Shown piece by piece: positions 19,963 to 27,998 of a stretch of DNA of 64,000 nt. The notes beneath the pieces are model-generated. The model did no database searches and was not told the origin of the DNA. It worked only from the letters and a program-made list of their open reading frames with translations. The translations under genes were made by a program, and so were the position numbers. Origin of the DNA: Planomicrobium sp. CPCC 101079 (GTDB lineage Bacteria; Bacillota; Bacilli; Bacillales_A; Planococcaceae); NCBI RefSeq assembly GCF_007859275.1, contig NZ_VOHC01000028.1, forward strand, positions 1-64,000. Direction: 5' to 3'. Position 1 is the stretch's first letter. The number at the start of each line of letters is the position of its first letter.

Positions 19963-19994
19963 CAAAAAAATAATACTCTAAGCAAGTATTATTT
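19963..19994 (-). terminator. Second terminator after the 20.1-kb gene
   Basis: Stem AAATAATACT/AGTATTATTT with a seven-base T run on the reverse strand, about 150 bases beyond the stop codon and after the first terminator. AU-rich, so weaker. Confidence 0.6.
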
Positions 19995-20096
19995 CCTAGT
20001 TTGATGGGTAATTCTTTTTTTATCTATAGATTAAAGAGGAGTTGAGCTTTGGTTTTGAAACACAGAGCCGCCGACTCTAAGCGGAGCAAGACGAAA

Positions 20097-20128
20097 TGAA
20101 AAAGCCGCCGAGAGTTTCTCGACAGCTT
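20097..20128 (-). terminator. Terminator after the 20.1-kb gene
   Basis: AAGCTGTCGAGA/CTCTCGGCGGCTT-type stem followed by TTTTTC on the reverse strand. The AGCTGTCGAGA arm is the same as in the terminator at 42.84 kb. Confidence 0.75.
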
Positions 20129-20144
20129 GAAAAGCCACACATTA

Positions 20145-20915
20145 TTATTTCCATTGCTTTGATTTGCGATCAAAAACGATTTTGCGGCTAATATCCTGTT
20201 TCGTATACTCTTGGATATTTGACCAGAATTCGTCCAAGAACGAAATCTCTTCAACCGGACGCACATGAAGTTCAATCGTATTTTTCGTTTTCTCCGGATC
20301 CGCTAATGAAATCAGGACACCTTCCCGATAATCTTGCCTTAAAGAGTTCAAGGTTTCAAGCGGCAGCTCAGGGATTAAATCTTTTGCTTTTCGGCGCCAG
20401 AAGTTCTGTCCGTTTTCTTCTCTTCTTATTAATTGGGTAAAATAATTTCCGACAAGTTCGTTCAGGCGATCCAAGTGGCGGAAATAAATTTTCGTCGTCT
20501 GCTCTTCTTCGCTCGACAAATAAACAAATTCATTTTGCAGAGTAGCATAGAACGGCGGGCGCACCGTTTCCTTTTTGTGGCCGATATATAGCAGCTCTGC
20601 TTGTTCTTGTGGCGTTAAAGAATTGAGCTGTTTTTCGCTTTTAAAATCGATCCAGCAAAACTCGCTTTTTTTATATGCCCGCGCTTTTCGCAGCTGAGCA
20701 AATTCTTCCTGTGAAACAAATTCCATATACGTATGCATATTGAAGGATGCATCCTCGTACGGATGTTTCAGAAGCAACAGGTTCTTTGGCATCTTCATAG
20801 CATCCAAAAAATGGGCGAAGGTAAGTCCGCTGAAAAGGGCAAACCGATCAGCTTCATTCAAGTAAACATATAAATGCTGTATATAATAATCCGCGCCTAG
20901 CGGTTTCTTCACCAT
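20145..20915 (-). CDS. Conserved hypothetical protein, cytoplasmic
   Basis: 256 residues, soluble, charged, no signal peptide and no membrane segment. I do not recognise a domain. It is rich in Phe/Tyr/Leu with mixed charge and has a RKIVFDRKSKQ basic end. ATG start eight bases after GGAG; a GTG three codons upstream is possible. It stands alone between the ddl operon and rodA, transcribed away from rodA. Codon use resembles the neighbours, so no sign of transfer. Confidence 0.75.
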   Translation of the reverse strand: MVKKPLGADYYIQHLYVYLNEADRFALFSGLTFAHFLDAMKMPKNLLLLKHPYEDASFNMHTYMEFVSQEEFAQLRKARAYKKSEFCWIDFKSEKQLNSLTPQEQAELLYIGHKKETVRPPFYATLQNEFVYLSSEEEQTTKIYFRHLDRLNELVGNYFTQLIRREENGQNFWRRKAKDLIPELPLETLNSLRQDYREGVLISLADPEKTKNTIELHVRPVEEISFLDEFWSNIQEYTKQDISRKIVFDRKSKQWK

Positions 20916-21073
20916 GTTTTTCACTCCAGTCTTACTTATTATACGGCTAATTAAATAAAATATGAAACATCAAAGCACTGCCAGACGTCATTACTTTTGG
21001 AGCAGGCAAATTTTAGGGCAATACGTTATAATAAATACCGAATCTCAATAATAAAAAGTATAGGTGAACGCAA

Positions 21074-22261
21074 ATGCAAACAAACAAAAGCTTCGCTGAC
21101 CGCATCGATTGGTCGCTCGCTTTTATATTACTTCTATTTTTCGTCGTTAGTTTGATCGCGATTTCGTCTGCACAAACAACTGGCCAATATGGCGCTAACT
21201 TTGTGCCGAAACAAGCTATTTTTTATATCATCGCAAGCTGCATGATCGGCGTTCTTATGTATTTTGATCCTGATCAATACAAGAAAGCCGCGTATTATTT
21301 ATATGGCTTCGGCATTCTTCTGCTAGTTCTCTTAATGCTTGCGCCAGCAGGACCAGGCCAGATTGGACAGCCTGTCAATGGTGCAAAAGCTTGGTTCCAC
21401 TTGCCGTTTTTCAATCTTCAGCCGGCCGAATTCATGAAAACCTTCTATATTTTATCGTTGGCCAAAATGGCGTCTTCCCATCACGAAAAAAATCCAGTGA
21501 AAACACTGAAAACCGATTTTTATTTATTGGGTAAAATCGCCGTGCTGTTGCTCATCCCGTTGGTTTTCATCATGCAGCAGCCCGATCTCGGAACCGCATT
21601 GGTATTTATCGCTATTACGCTTGCACTGATTATCGTTTCCGGCATTTCCTGGAAAATCATTTTGCCAAGTTTTGGCGGTGTTGCAGCAATCGGCGGCCTC
21701 CTGCTTTGGATGACGCTGAACATGCAAGAGTTTTTAACGGACAAACTAGGGCTTCAACCGTATGCATTTGCCCGTATCTATACTTGGCTTGACCCTTACT
21801 CCTATGCGGACAACGAAGCCTATAACTTGATTGCCGCAATGAATGCAATCGGTTCGGGGGAAGTATTCGGCAAGGGCTATCAAGGCCGCCAAGTGTATGT
21901 GCCGGAAAACCATACGGATTTTATCTTTACCGTCATCTCTGAAGATTTCGGATTTATTGGTTCAAGTACCGTCATCATTCTCTTTTTCATGCTTATTTAT
22001 CATTTGACCAAAATCACATTGCAATTGAAAGACACATTTAGCACATACGTATGTGCTGGCATTATCGCCATGATCACATTCCACGTATTCCAGAATATCG
22101 GCATGACTATCCAACTTTTGCCGATTACCGGAATCCCGCTACCGCTTATCAGTTACGGAGGCAGTTCATTGATCGGAAACATGCTCGCTCTCGGCATTGT
22201 CTTCAGCATGAAATTCCATCATAAAAACTACATGTTCGGCAACCATAAAGAAGATGAATAA
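21074..22261 (+). CDS. rodA: RodA/FtsW SEDS peptidoglycan glycosyltransferase
   Basis: 395 residues with about ten membrane helices. The SEDS motifs are visible: NGAKAW at the end of the third segment, FMKTFYILSLAK, QQPDLGTA with the catalytic Asp, PENHTDFIFTVISEDFGFIG and GIPLPLISYGGSS. Polymerises glycan strands during elongation. A TATAAT lies about 45 bases upstream. Assignment to RodA rather than FtsW rests on the overall pattern; in Bacillus rodA also sits near this region. Confidence 0.93.
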   Translation: MQTNKSFADRIDWSLAFILLLFFVVSLIAISSAQTTGQYGANFVPKQAIFYIIASCMIGVLMYFDPDQYKKAAYYLYGFGILLLVLLMLAPAGPGQIGQPVNGAKAWFHLPFFNLQPAEFMKTFYILSLAKMASSHHEKNPVKTLKTDFYLLGKIAVLLLIPLVFIMQQPDLGTALVFIAITLALIIVSGISWKIILPSFGGVAAIGGLLLWMTLNMQEFLTDKLGLQPYAFARIYTWLDPYSYADNEAYNLIAAMNAIGSGEVFGKGYQGRQVYVPENHTDFIFTVISEDFGFIGSSTVIILFFMLIYHLTKITLQLKDTFSTYVCAGIIAMITFHVFQNIGMTIQLLPITGIPLPLISYGGSSLIGNMLALGIVFSMKFHHKNYMFGNHKEDE

Positions 22262-22293
22262 AAAACTCCGACGCTTGACGTCGGAGTTTTTTA
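22257..22293. terminator. Bidirectional terminator after rodA
   Basis: AAAAAACTCCGACG/CGTCGGAGTTTTTT hairpin with a five-base loop, shared by rodA and the convergent small gene. Confidence 0.9.
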
Positions 22294-22297
22294 TTGC

Positions 22298-22432
22298 TTA
22301 TGACTGCGTTTGTGGAGATTGTGGCAAAGCGAGTGCTCTTAGGAGTTCAACGCGGGATTTTGTGATTTTTGCTTGGATTCCCAGTTTCGATAAATTTGAA
22401 ACGATTTTGCGAATTTCTACGTCTTTCGCCAT
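22298..22432 (-). CDS. Small conserved-looking protein, 44 residues
   Basis: ATG start eight bases after AAAGAGGTG, 44 codons, ends five bases before the shared terminator. The peptide (MAKDVEIRKIVSNLSK... TKSRVELLRALALPQ) is amphipathic and basic with no membrane segment. It resembles the short Lmo0850-type proteins of Bacillales from memory, without certainty. The good ribosome site and terminator make it a likely real gene; function unknown. Confidence 0.7.
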   Translation of the reverse strand: MAKDVEIRKIVSNLSKLGIQAKITKSRVELLRALALPQSPQTQS

Positions 22433-22624
22433 CCAGATCACCTCTTTATATTTTTCCATACTTTTATAACGATTCAAAACCTTAACGGTTTCATAAGCAA
22501 GAGGAAAACATTTGACTTTTTTGTGTCTATGTATATAATACCATGTTTTTTACGTATTAAACTTTTCATTTTGATGACAATGTAAATTCTTTTCGAACTA
22601 TCTGCCTTCTTTGACAGCTTCGTG
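22433..22624. other. Upstream region of the small gene, no gene seen
   Basis: AT-rich stretch before the hairpin repeat array. It probably holds the promoter of the 44-residue gene on the reverse strand, but no clear -35/-10 pair could be chosen. Confidence 0.4.
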
Positions 22625-22945
22625 ACGCCCTATCCCGAAATTCTTTCGGATTCAAACCCGTTGCTTCTGCATCGCTTCGCTAGCTTCGAAGCATGGAAGA
22701 ACGCTGCATCGCTTCGCTGCTTCGTCGCAGACGCCCTATCCCGAAATTCTTTCGGGTTCAAACCCGTTGCTCCTGCTTCTGCATCGCTTCGCTAGCTTCG
22801 AAGCATGGAAGAGCGCTGCATCGCTTCGCTGCTTCGTCGCAGACGCCCTATCCCGAAATTCTTTCGGGTTCAAACCCGTTGCTCCTGCATCGCTTCGCTG
22901 CTTCGTCGCAGACGCCCTATCCCGAAATTCTTTCGGGATAGGGCG
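22625..22945. repeat. Hairpin-rich tandem repeat array
   Basis: The 25-base block ACGCCCTATCCCGAAATTCT plus TTCGG begins at 22625, 22731, 22843 and 22912 (steps of 106, 112 and 69). Units carry back-to-back palindromes: CCCGAAATTCTTTCGGG, GGGTTCAAACCC, GCTTCGCTAGCTTCGAAGC and CTGC..GCAG. The last unit closes with a perfect palindrome (CGCCCTATCCCGAA... TTCGGGATAGGGCG, 22913-22945). No protein frame is credible. It precedes the MFS gene by about 65 bases. Confidence 0.9.
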
Positions 22946-23011
22946 TTGTTGCTAGCTTGAAACAAGGGTAGAATGGGAGTTGAGCCTTTTTAGAAAGCAG
23001 GAATTTTTGCG

Positions 23012-24193
23012 ATGAAGAAAATTATTTTGCTATTGATGTCGGTCCAGTTTTTTGTTTATTTGGGTTTTGGCATTATTATACCGGTATTGCCTGAAGTTGT
23101 TGTCCAACAGGGGTATGCAGATATCCATGTTGGCGGTTTGATTACAATTTATGCGCTCGCTTCCTTTTTCACTGCTCCGTTGTGGGGAGCGTTGTCTGAC
23201 CGGACAGGCCGAAAAAAGTTGATTTTGATAGGTTTAGCGGGATTCAGCTTGAGCTTTTTCCTTTCTTCGCTATTCCTCGATCAATTGGTATTGCTGTATG
23301 CAACCCGGATTGTCGGCGGCTTCTTTTCAGGAGCTCTTTATACGGCAGTCACTGGTTTTGTAGCAGATATAACGACTGATGAAGAACGCAACAAGTACAT
23401 GGGTCTGCTCGGCATGTCGATCGGCCTTGGATTCATCTTTGGACCGGCGATTGGAGGCTTGCTCGGCAGCATCTCCCTTGCGCTTCCGTTCACCGCTTCC
23501 GCCGTTCTAGTCCTGCTGTTGCTAATCTATAGTGCATTTTTCTTAAAAGAACCGGTACGGCGAGGCTCTTCCACCAAGCGGGAAATTATTCCGCGAGGCG
23601 GCCTTGCGCTTTGGCAGTACCGCATTCGATATCTGTTCTTATTTTCATTTATGGTAACGTTTTTGCTGGCCGGCCTGGAATCAACGTTCCAATTGTTTCA
23701 AATCGACCAGATTGAGATCACGCCGCTTCAGCTCGGCTACCTGTTTATTGCTAGCGGCTTGGTCGATGCCGCCATCCAAGGCGGCGTCGTCCGCCGAATA
23801 AAAAACGGACAGGAAACAAAATGGATTATCGGCGCTCAATTAGTGACCGCAGCAGGCTTGTTTCTTCTGCCATTTACCGAGAATTTGTTTTTTGCTGGCG
23901 CAGCGTTAAGCATCTTTACTGCAGGCAATGCCCTTGCCCGCACATCTTTAGTATCGCTGACTTCCAAAGAATCCGGCGGAAAATACGGGACGGCTGCCGG
24001 GATGACTTATTCCATGGACAATATGGGCCGCATTATCGGTCCTTTGTTTTTCACTTGGCTCCTTACCAGCCAGTCCGGCTCGGTTTACTTTTTATCCGGC
24101 GCTTTGGCCATCATCGCCATCTTATTGATTGTGCTTTATCAAAGTTCACCTAAAACGCTTCGCGACAGAGAAAAAGCAAGTGCCTCCATATGA
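23012..24193 (+). CDS. MFS drug efflux transporter (Bmr/NorA-like)
   Basis: 393 residues, 12 predicted membrane helices. Motif A is clear as GALSDRTGRKKLIL after helix 2, and motif C of drug/H+ antiporters as GLGFIFGPAIGG in helix 5. Likely exports hydrophobic drugs or dyes; the substrate is unknown. ATG start follows AGCAGGAATTTTT, a mediocre ribosome site. A hairpin repeat array lies directly upstream and might affect its expression. Confidence 0.88.
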   Translation: MKKIILLLMSVQFFVYLGFGIIIPVLPEVVVQQGYADIHVGGLITIYALASFFTAPLWGALSDRTGRKKLILIGLAGFSLSFFLSSLFLDQLVLLYATRIVGGFFSGALYTAVTGFVADITTDEERNKYMGLLGMSIGLGFIFGPAIGGLLGSISLALPFTASAVLVLLLLIYSAFFLKEPVRRGSSTKREIIPRGGLALWQYRIRYLFLFSFMVTFLLAGLESTFQLFQIDQIEITPLQLGYLFIASGLVDAAIQGGVVRRIKNGQETKWIIGAQLVTAAGLFLLPFTENLFFAGAALSIFTAGNALARTSLVSLTSKESGGKYGTAAGMTYSMDNMGRIIGPLFFTWLLTSQSGSVYFLSGALAIIAILLIVLYQSSPKTLRDREKASASI

Positions 24194-24212
24194 GGCACTT
24201 GCTTTTTTATAC
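24178..24212. terminator. Terminator between MFS and dehydrogenase genes
   Basis: AAGTGCCTC/GAGGCACTT stem with a four-base loop and T run, overlapping the MFS stop codon; serves convergent genes. Confidence 0.85.
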
Positions 24213-24217
24213 GGCTA

Positions 24218-25075
24218 TTAAATCGGTGTTCCGCCATTGATGTGAAGAATTTGTCCAGTCACATATGAAGAGTCGTCAGACGCCAGATAAACATATCCTG
24301 GCGCCAATTCGTCCGGTTGTCCTGCGCGGCCAAGCGGCGTTTCGGAGCCAAAGTCTTCCACGCCTTCTTCCTCAAACGTTGCCGGGATGAGCGGCGTCCA
24401 AATCGGCCCTGGAGCCACTGCATTCACGCGGATGCCTTCTTTTGCAAGAGAGCCCGAAAGCGCGCGTGTGAAAGCAACAATCGCGCCTTTTGTTGATGAA
24501 TAATCGATTAGCGACGGTTCTCCTTGGAATGCGGTGATGGAAGTTGAGTTAACGATTGAAGCGCCTGGTTTCAAGTGGTCGAGGGCAGCTTTAGTCAGAT
24601 GGAACATGCTGAATATGTTTGTGCGGAAGGTCCGCTCGAGCTGATCGGCCGAAATATCTTTCAATGATTTTTGAGGGTGTTGTTCGGCAGCATTGTTCAC
24701 CAAGACATCGAGCTTGCCGAATTCATCAATCACTTTTTGGATCACTTCCTGGCAGAAAGCTTCATCGCCAATATCCCCTGGAATCAACAAACAACGACGC
24801 CCTTCTTGCTCGATAAACTTCTTCGTTTCTTCTGCGTCTTCATGCTCATTCAAATAAGAGACCGCAACATCTGCCCCTTCTTTGGCAAAAGCGACTGCAA
24901 CGGCACGCCCTATGCCGCTGTCTCCGCCTGTTATTAACGCCGTCTTTCCTGGCAGGCGCTGTGCTTGCCCCGCGAGGTTTTTAGCAAAGTCGGGACGCGG
25001 GGTCATTTCTGTTTCGTGTCCTGGCTGGCTTTCTTGTTCTTGAGCAGGAATGTGTTCCGGTTTATCTTTCTCCAT
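24218..25075 (-). CDS. Short-chain dehydrogenase, general stress protein 39 type
   Basis: 285 residues with a charged N-terminal extension (~45 residues) typical of GSP39/YdaD. Rossmann motif TGGDSGIGRA, NNAA, catalytic Ser/Tyr/Lys in NSTSITAF and YSSTKGA. Start at MEKDKPEH, eight bases after AAAGGG; longer frames run through the promoter. It has a SigB-type promoter 40 bases upstream, in keeping with SigB control of ydaD in Bacillus. Substrate unknown. Confidence 0.93.
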   Translation of the reverse strand: MEKDKPEHIPAQEQESQPGHETEMTPRPDFAKNLAGQAQRLPGKTALITGGDSGIGRAVAVAFAKEGADVAVSYLNEHEDAEETKKFIEQEGRRCLLIPGDIGDEAFCQEVIQKVIDEFGKLDVLVNNAAEQHPQKSLKDISADQLERTFRTNIFSMFHLTKAALDHLKPGASIVNSTSITAFQGEPSLIDYSSTKGAIVAFTRALSGSLAKEGIRVNAVAPGPIWTPLIPATFEEEGVEDFGSETPLGRAGQPDELAPGYVYLASDDSSYVTGQILHINGGTPI

Positions 25076-25114
25076 CTTCATCACCCTTTCCAAATTTGCA
25101 TTGTCTTTGTCGAT

Positions 25115-25139
25115 TTTCCCGTTATCTTCCAGCCTAAAC
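25115..25139 (-). promoter_or_regulatory. SigB-type promoter of the stress dehydrogenase
   Basis: Reverse strand GTTTAG, 13 bases, GGGAAA, about 40 bases before the start codon. The same GTTTAG and 13-base spacing occur before rsbV. Confidence 0.75.
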
Positions 25140-25186
25140 CTGAAGTTTAGCTTAATAAGACAGAGCTGCCCTAAAAGTGGCTTATC

Positions 25187-25250
25187 CATTCCGGCGGACG
25201 TGTTCCACGGGCACGGCTTCAGCCGCTTACATTCGCAACAGCTGGTTTTA
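25187..25250 (+). repeat. Decayed fragment of a GC-rich interspersed repeat
   Basis: TTCCACGGGCACGGCTTCAG and CCGCTTACATTCGC match, with a few changes, the TTCCGCGGGCGCAGCCTCAG CCGCTTCCTTCGC core of the repeat at 45.3 kb. Only this half remains. Confidence 0.55.
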
Positions 25251-25260
25251 GAAAAATCCT

Positions 25261-25304
25261 AAAACCCGTGAAGAAAAAGCAATGCTTTTATCTACACGGG
25301 TTTT
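25261..25304 (-). terminator. Terminator after the 25.3-kb MFS gene
   Basis: AAAACCCGTG/CACGGGTTTT stem enclosing a smaller AAAAGC/GCTTTT hairpin, T run on the reverse strand. Confidence 0.7.
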
Positions 25305-25343
25305 AATATTGGTACTTATTAGACAACCCGGCTGAAAGAGGTC

Positions 25344-26636
25344 TTATTGAAGCTCGGGCTGGCCCGGAGCTGGCCTGGCCAACTCGGGATAGGCTTCTTT
25401 CATCACCGATGGCCGCATCATGTAAAGGGTCAGCAGAATGAGGCATAAGCTGCTGCCCCAAACAACAAACTGCGCCGGGACCACGTCATATAATAGTCCG
25501 AACAACAAATAACCGACTGGCATCATTGCCATACACATGGAATCGAGAATGCCGAAAACGCGGCCCCGATATTTTTCGTCCACATCTTTTTGCATCATTA
25601 CGCCTATAGGTGTGTTTACAAAAATATTGGATACGCCAAAGCTGAACATCAGGATTGCCAGATAACCTACGTTCATTCCATATGTCAAATTTAAAATTAA
25701 CGGCATCGCCAACGCCCCTAACATAACTGACATTGCGAGAATTGCTCTTTTTGAAAAGAGCAGCGGGAATTTCACTTCCTTCCTTACGGCGAAGTAAATC
25801 GATGCCACTAACATGCCCGCCGCAATCGTCCCTTCAATAATGCCGAAATGCGCTGAACTGATATTCAATTGCTGAACGGCAATAAACGGCAAGCCGATCA
25901 TCATGGCAGAAAAAAAGAAATTGATGCCAACAGCTGTTGTGACAATGACCATGATTACACGATTAGCCCTTAAATACACCGCCCCTTCTTTCATGCTCTT
26001 GACCATGGACTGCTGCCGTTCAGATCCCTCTTTCTCCCCAGCATTTGTGAATAGTTTAAAATTCATGGTGGATTCCAGTAAGACCGCTATGGCATAAGCT
26101 GCCATCTGGATGGCCAAAAAAACGTTCATGGAGACAAATCCAAAGAGCATGCCGCCAACAACCGGCCCGCCAATTGTGGCAATCGACATCGCCGATTGGT
26201 TAAAGCCCATCGCTTTCTGAATGCGCTCCGGGTCGATTAAGTTGGCAATTGACGAAGTGAATGTCACACTCGTGAACATGGAACTGGCTGAAACGACTGC
26301 GGTTGTTATATAGATAGCGCTTAGCGACAACCCAGAAGCCAAGCTGTAGATCAACAACCCGGCAACTGCCAGGACACTTGCCCCTTGCGACAAAATGACG
26401 AGCTTTTTCTTTGAGTAACTGTCTGCGGCATAGCCGGCAAAAGGTGCAATCAAGCTTCGCGGCAAGATGCTGCATATCAAATTGATGGCGAAGCTTGCAG
26501 CTGATCCAGTTAGCGACAACACATATAAACTGATGCCGAACGTATAGACACTGCTGCCAAATGTGGAAATAAGCTTGCTGATGGTGAACGTGTACAGGTG
26601 GAAAGTCGCTTTTCTTATTCTAGCGGCCTCGCTCAT
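25344..26636 (-). CDS. MFS transporter (macrolide-efflux/YkuC-like)
   Basis: 430 residues, 12 predicted helices; motif A-like segment GYAADSYSKKKLVI. Family members are exporters, some for macrolides; substrate unknown. Start at MSEAARIR, nine bases after GGAGG; an ATG three codons earlier abuts that site. Divergent from an HTH-TPR regulator with two identical-type palindromes in the shared promoter, so it is probably that regulator's target. Confidence 0.88.
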   Translation of the reverse strand: MSEAARIRKATFHLYTFTISKLISTFGSSVYTFGISLYVLSLTGSAASFAINLICSILPRSLIAPFAGYAADSYSKKKLVILSQGASVLAVAGLLIYSLASGLSLSAIYITTAVVSASSMFTSVTFTSSIANLIDPERIQKAMGFNQSAMSIATIGGPVVGGMLFGFVSMNVFLAIQMAAYAIAVLLESTMNFKLFTNAGEKEGSERQQSMVKSMKEGAVYLRANRVIMVIVTTAVGINFFFSAMMIGLPFIAVQQLNISSAHFGIIEGTIAAGMLVASIYFAVRKEVKFPLLFSKRAILAMSVMLGALAMPLILNLTYGMNVGYLAILMFSFGVSNIFVNTPIGVMMQKDVDEKYRGRVFGILDSMCMAMMPVGYLLFGLLYDVVPAQFVVWGSSLCLILLTLYMMRPSVMKEAYPELARPAPGQPELQ

Positions 26637-26656
26637 GGTTTCCATCCTCCAAAAAT

Positions 26657-26673
26657 GTTTAATTTAATTAAAC
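26657..26673. promoter_or_regulatory. Palindromic operator 1
   Basis: GTTTAATTTAATTAAAC, a 17-base palindrome just downstream of the -10 box of the MFS gene. Its twin lies 54 bases away. Confidence 0.8.
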
Positions 26674-26675
26674 AA

Positions 26676-26704
26676 AATATAACACGAGAAAACTAGCAAT
26701 GCAA
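26676..26704 (-). promoter_or_regulatory. Promoter of the MFS gene
   Basis: Reverse strand TTGCAT, 17 bases, TATATT; the -10 ends three bases before operator 1, so a bound repressor would block initiation. Confidence 0.65.
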
Positions 26705-26710
26705 TAAAAA

Positions 26711-26727
26711 GTTTAATATAATTAAAC
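26711..26727. promoter_or_regulatory. Palindromic operator 2
   Basis: GTTTAATATAATTAAAC, one base different from operator 1. It contains a TATAAT that could be the -10 of the regulator gene, which suggests autoregulation. Confidence 0.8.
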
Positions 26728-26751
26728 TATATAAGAAAAGCAGGTGATAGA

Positions 26752-27969
26752 TTGGCAACTTTAGGCGAACGCATCAAGAAATTACGCAAAGAAAAAGGCC
26801 TGACATTGCAGGCGCTTGCTGGCAAAGGATTAACAAAAGGCATGCTCAGTTTGATAGAAAACAATAAAGCAAACCCTTCAATGGAGAGTTTGTCGTATAT
26901 AGCGGAACAGCTCGGTGTTAATAGAAATGAGCTATTAGAAGAAGTTTCGCCGAACGAAATGCGTGAGTTGCTTCATGAAGTTGAGGGGCTTTATAAAGCA
27001 GAACAAAAAGATCCAAAAAATAATTTCAAGCCTATTATCAACAAAATAGAACCTTATGAAAGAAAAATGCCTTACCGTTATGAATCGGCAAGGCTCCTTG
27101 AAATATATAGCCATTGCCTTTACTATGCCAAGTCAGATAGATGGCAGCCGTTTTTGGAACAAGCAGAGGAAATGTATGAAGGCTTGCATATGATAAACAA
27201 AACGGCCGATATCCATACGTTCCGCGCAACTATAAAATTCATGGAACACGATTACACCCAATCTTTAAGAATGCTTCAGCAATCCCGCCAATCTTTCGAA
27301 GAACGGGAAGCAGTGTTGGATTCGTTGAAAAAGCTGGATTTCGATTATTTGGAAGCAGTTTTATATTGTGCCGTTGGCGACGCAAACAGCGCGCTCCGCA
27401 TAATGAAGGAGGCAGTAAATTACGCAAAAGAAAACAAAATCTTTTACAGAATCAATGATTTATATAGAGTGATGGGTTTCCAGGCAGTTTTGAACAACGA
27501 CAAAGACAGCCGGGATTATTACGTACAAAAACTGCGCTTGTTTGCCGAGTTTTCGGAAGATGAAGAAATAGATATTACCCTTGATTTGCTTGAAGCTCAT
27601 TACAGAAATTCTTTTACGCACGAATATCAGAAAGCTTATGATGTTATCGAAAAGTTTTTGGAAAAAGGTTCAACTATCGATGTCTCCCAATTTTATTTAG
27701 AAAAGGGCAAGGCACTTTACGGTATGGGGGAATTGGATAAAGCGCTTCATTGGTTTCAGCTCCATAAAGTTGCGGAATACCTCCACCACCCCTATGATTT
27801 ATCGATGAATTACGAAAAAGACGCATATATGGCGTTGATTTACGAGAAACAAGGCAACCATGATCTTGCCGTAAAGCACGCAGAAATCGCGAAAGAAAAC
27901 ATTGAACCAATGCCGGATTTGCCGTATAAGAAATTCATCTTGGATGTCTATAAGCAAATTATGGATTAA
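26752..27969 (+). CDS. HTH-XRE regulator with TPR repeats (RRNPP-like)
   Basis: 405 residues. N-terminal XRE helix-turn-helix (5-60; KGLTLQALAGKGLTKGMLSL) followed by about 330 residues of helical TPR-like repeats. This is the layout of PlcR/NprR/Rgg/Rap-type peptide-responsive regulators. TTG start with AGCAGGTGAT upstream. No propeptide gene is visible beside it, so a peptide ligand is only a possibility. It faces an MFS exporter across two palindromes. Confidence 0.85.
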   Translation: MATLGERIKKLRKEKGLTLQALAGKGLTKGMLSLIENNKANPSMESLSYIAEQLGVNRNELLEEVSPNEMRELLHEVEGLYKAEQKDPKNNFKPIINKIEPYERKMPYRYESARLLEIYSHCLYYAKSDRWQPFLEQAEEMYEGLHMINKTADIHTFRATIKFMEHDYTQSLRMLQQSRQSFEEREAVLDSLKKLDFDYLEAVLYCAVGDANSALRIMKEAVNYAKENKIFYRINDLYRVMGFQAVLNNDKDSRDYYVQKLRLFAEFSEDEEIDITLDLLEAHYRNSFTHEYQKAYDVIEKFLEKGSTIDVSQFYLEKGKALYGMGELDKALHWFQLHKVAEYLHHPYDLSMNYEKDAYMALIYEKQGNHDLAVKHAEIAKENIEPMPDLPYKKFILDVYKQIMD

Positions 27970-27998
27970 AAAAACCGCCAATCGGCGGTTTTTTATGT
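27966..27998. terminator. Bidirectional terminator after the HTH-TPR gene
   Basis: AAAAAACCGCC/GGCGGTTTTTT hairpin with a four-base loop between convergent genes. Confidence 0.88.

Larger units (their letters stand above)
19822..20144. other. Intergenic region with two terminators
   Basis: No gene seen. It holds the two reverse-strand terminators listed separately and, between them, a stretch with weak resemblance (AAGCGGAGCAAGACGAA, 20076-20093) to the GC-rich interspersed repeat at 45.3 kb. Confidence 0.5.

Noticed and set aside
22625..22945. CRISPR array
   Set aside because: Units are long, contiguous and themselves palindromic, with no unique spacers and no cas genes.
22693..22955. Repetitive frames rich in SLRCF and DALSRNS
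   Set aside because: Products of the hairpin repeat array in several frames.
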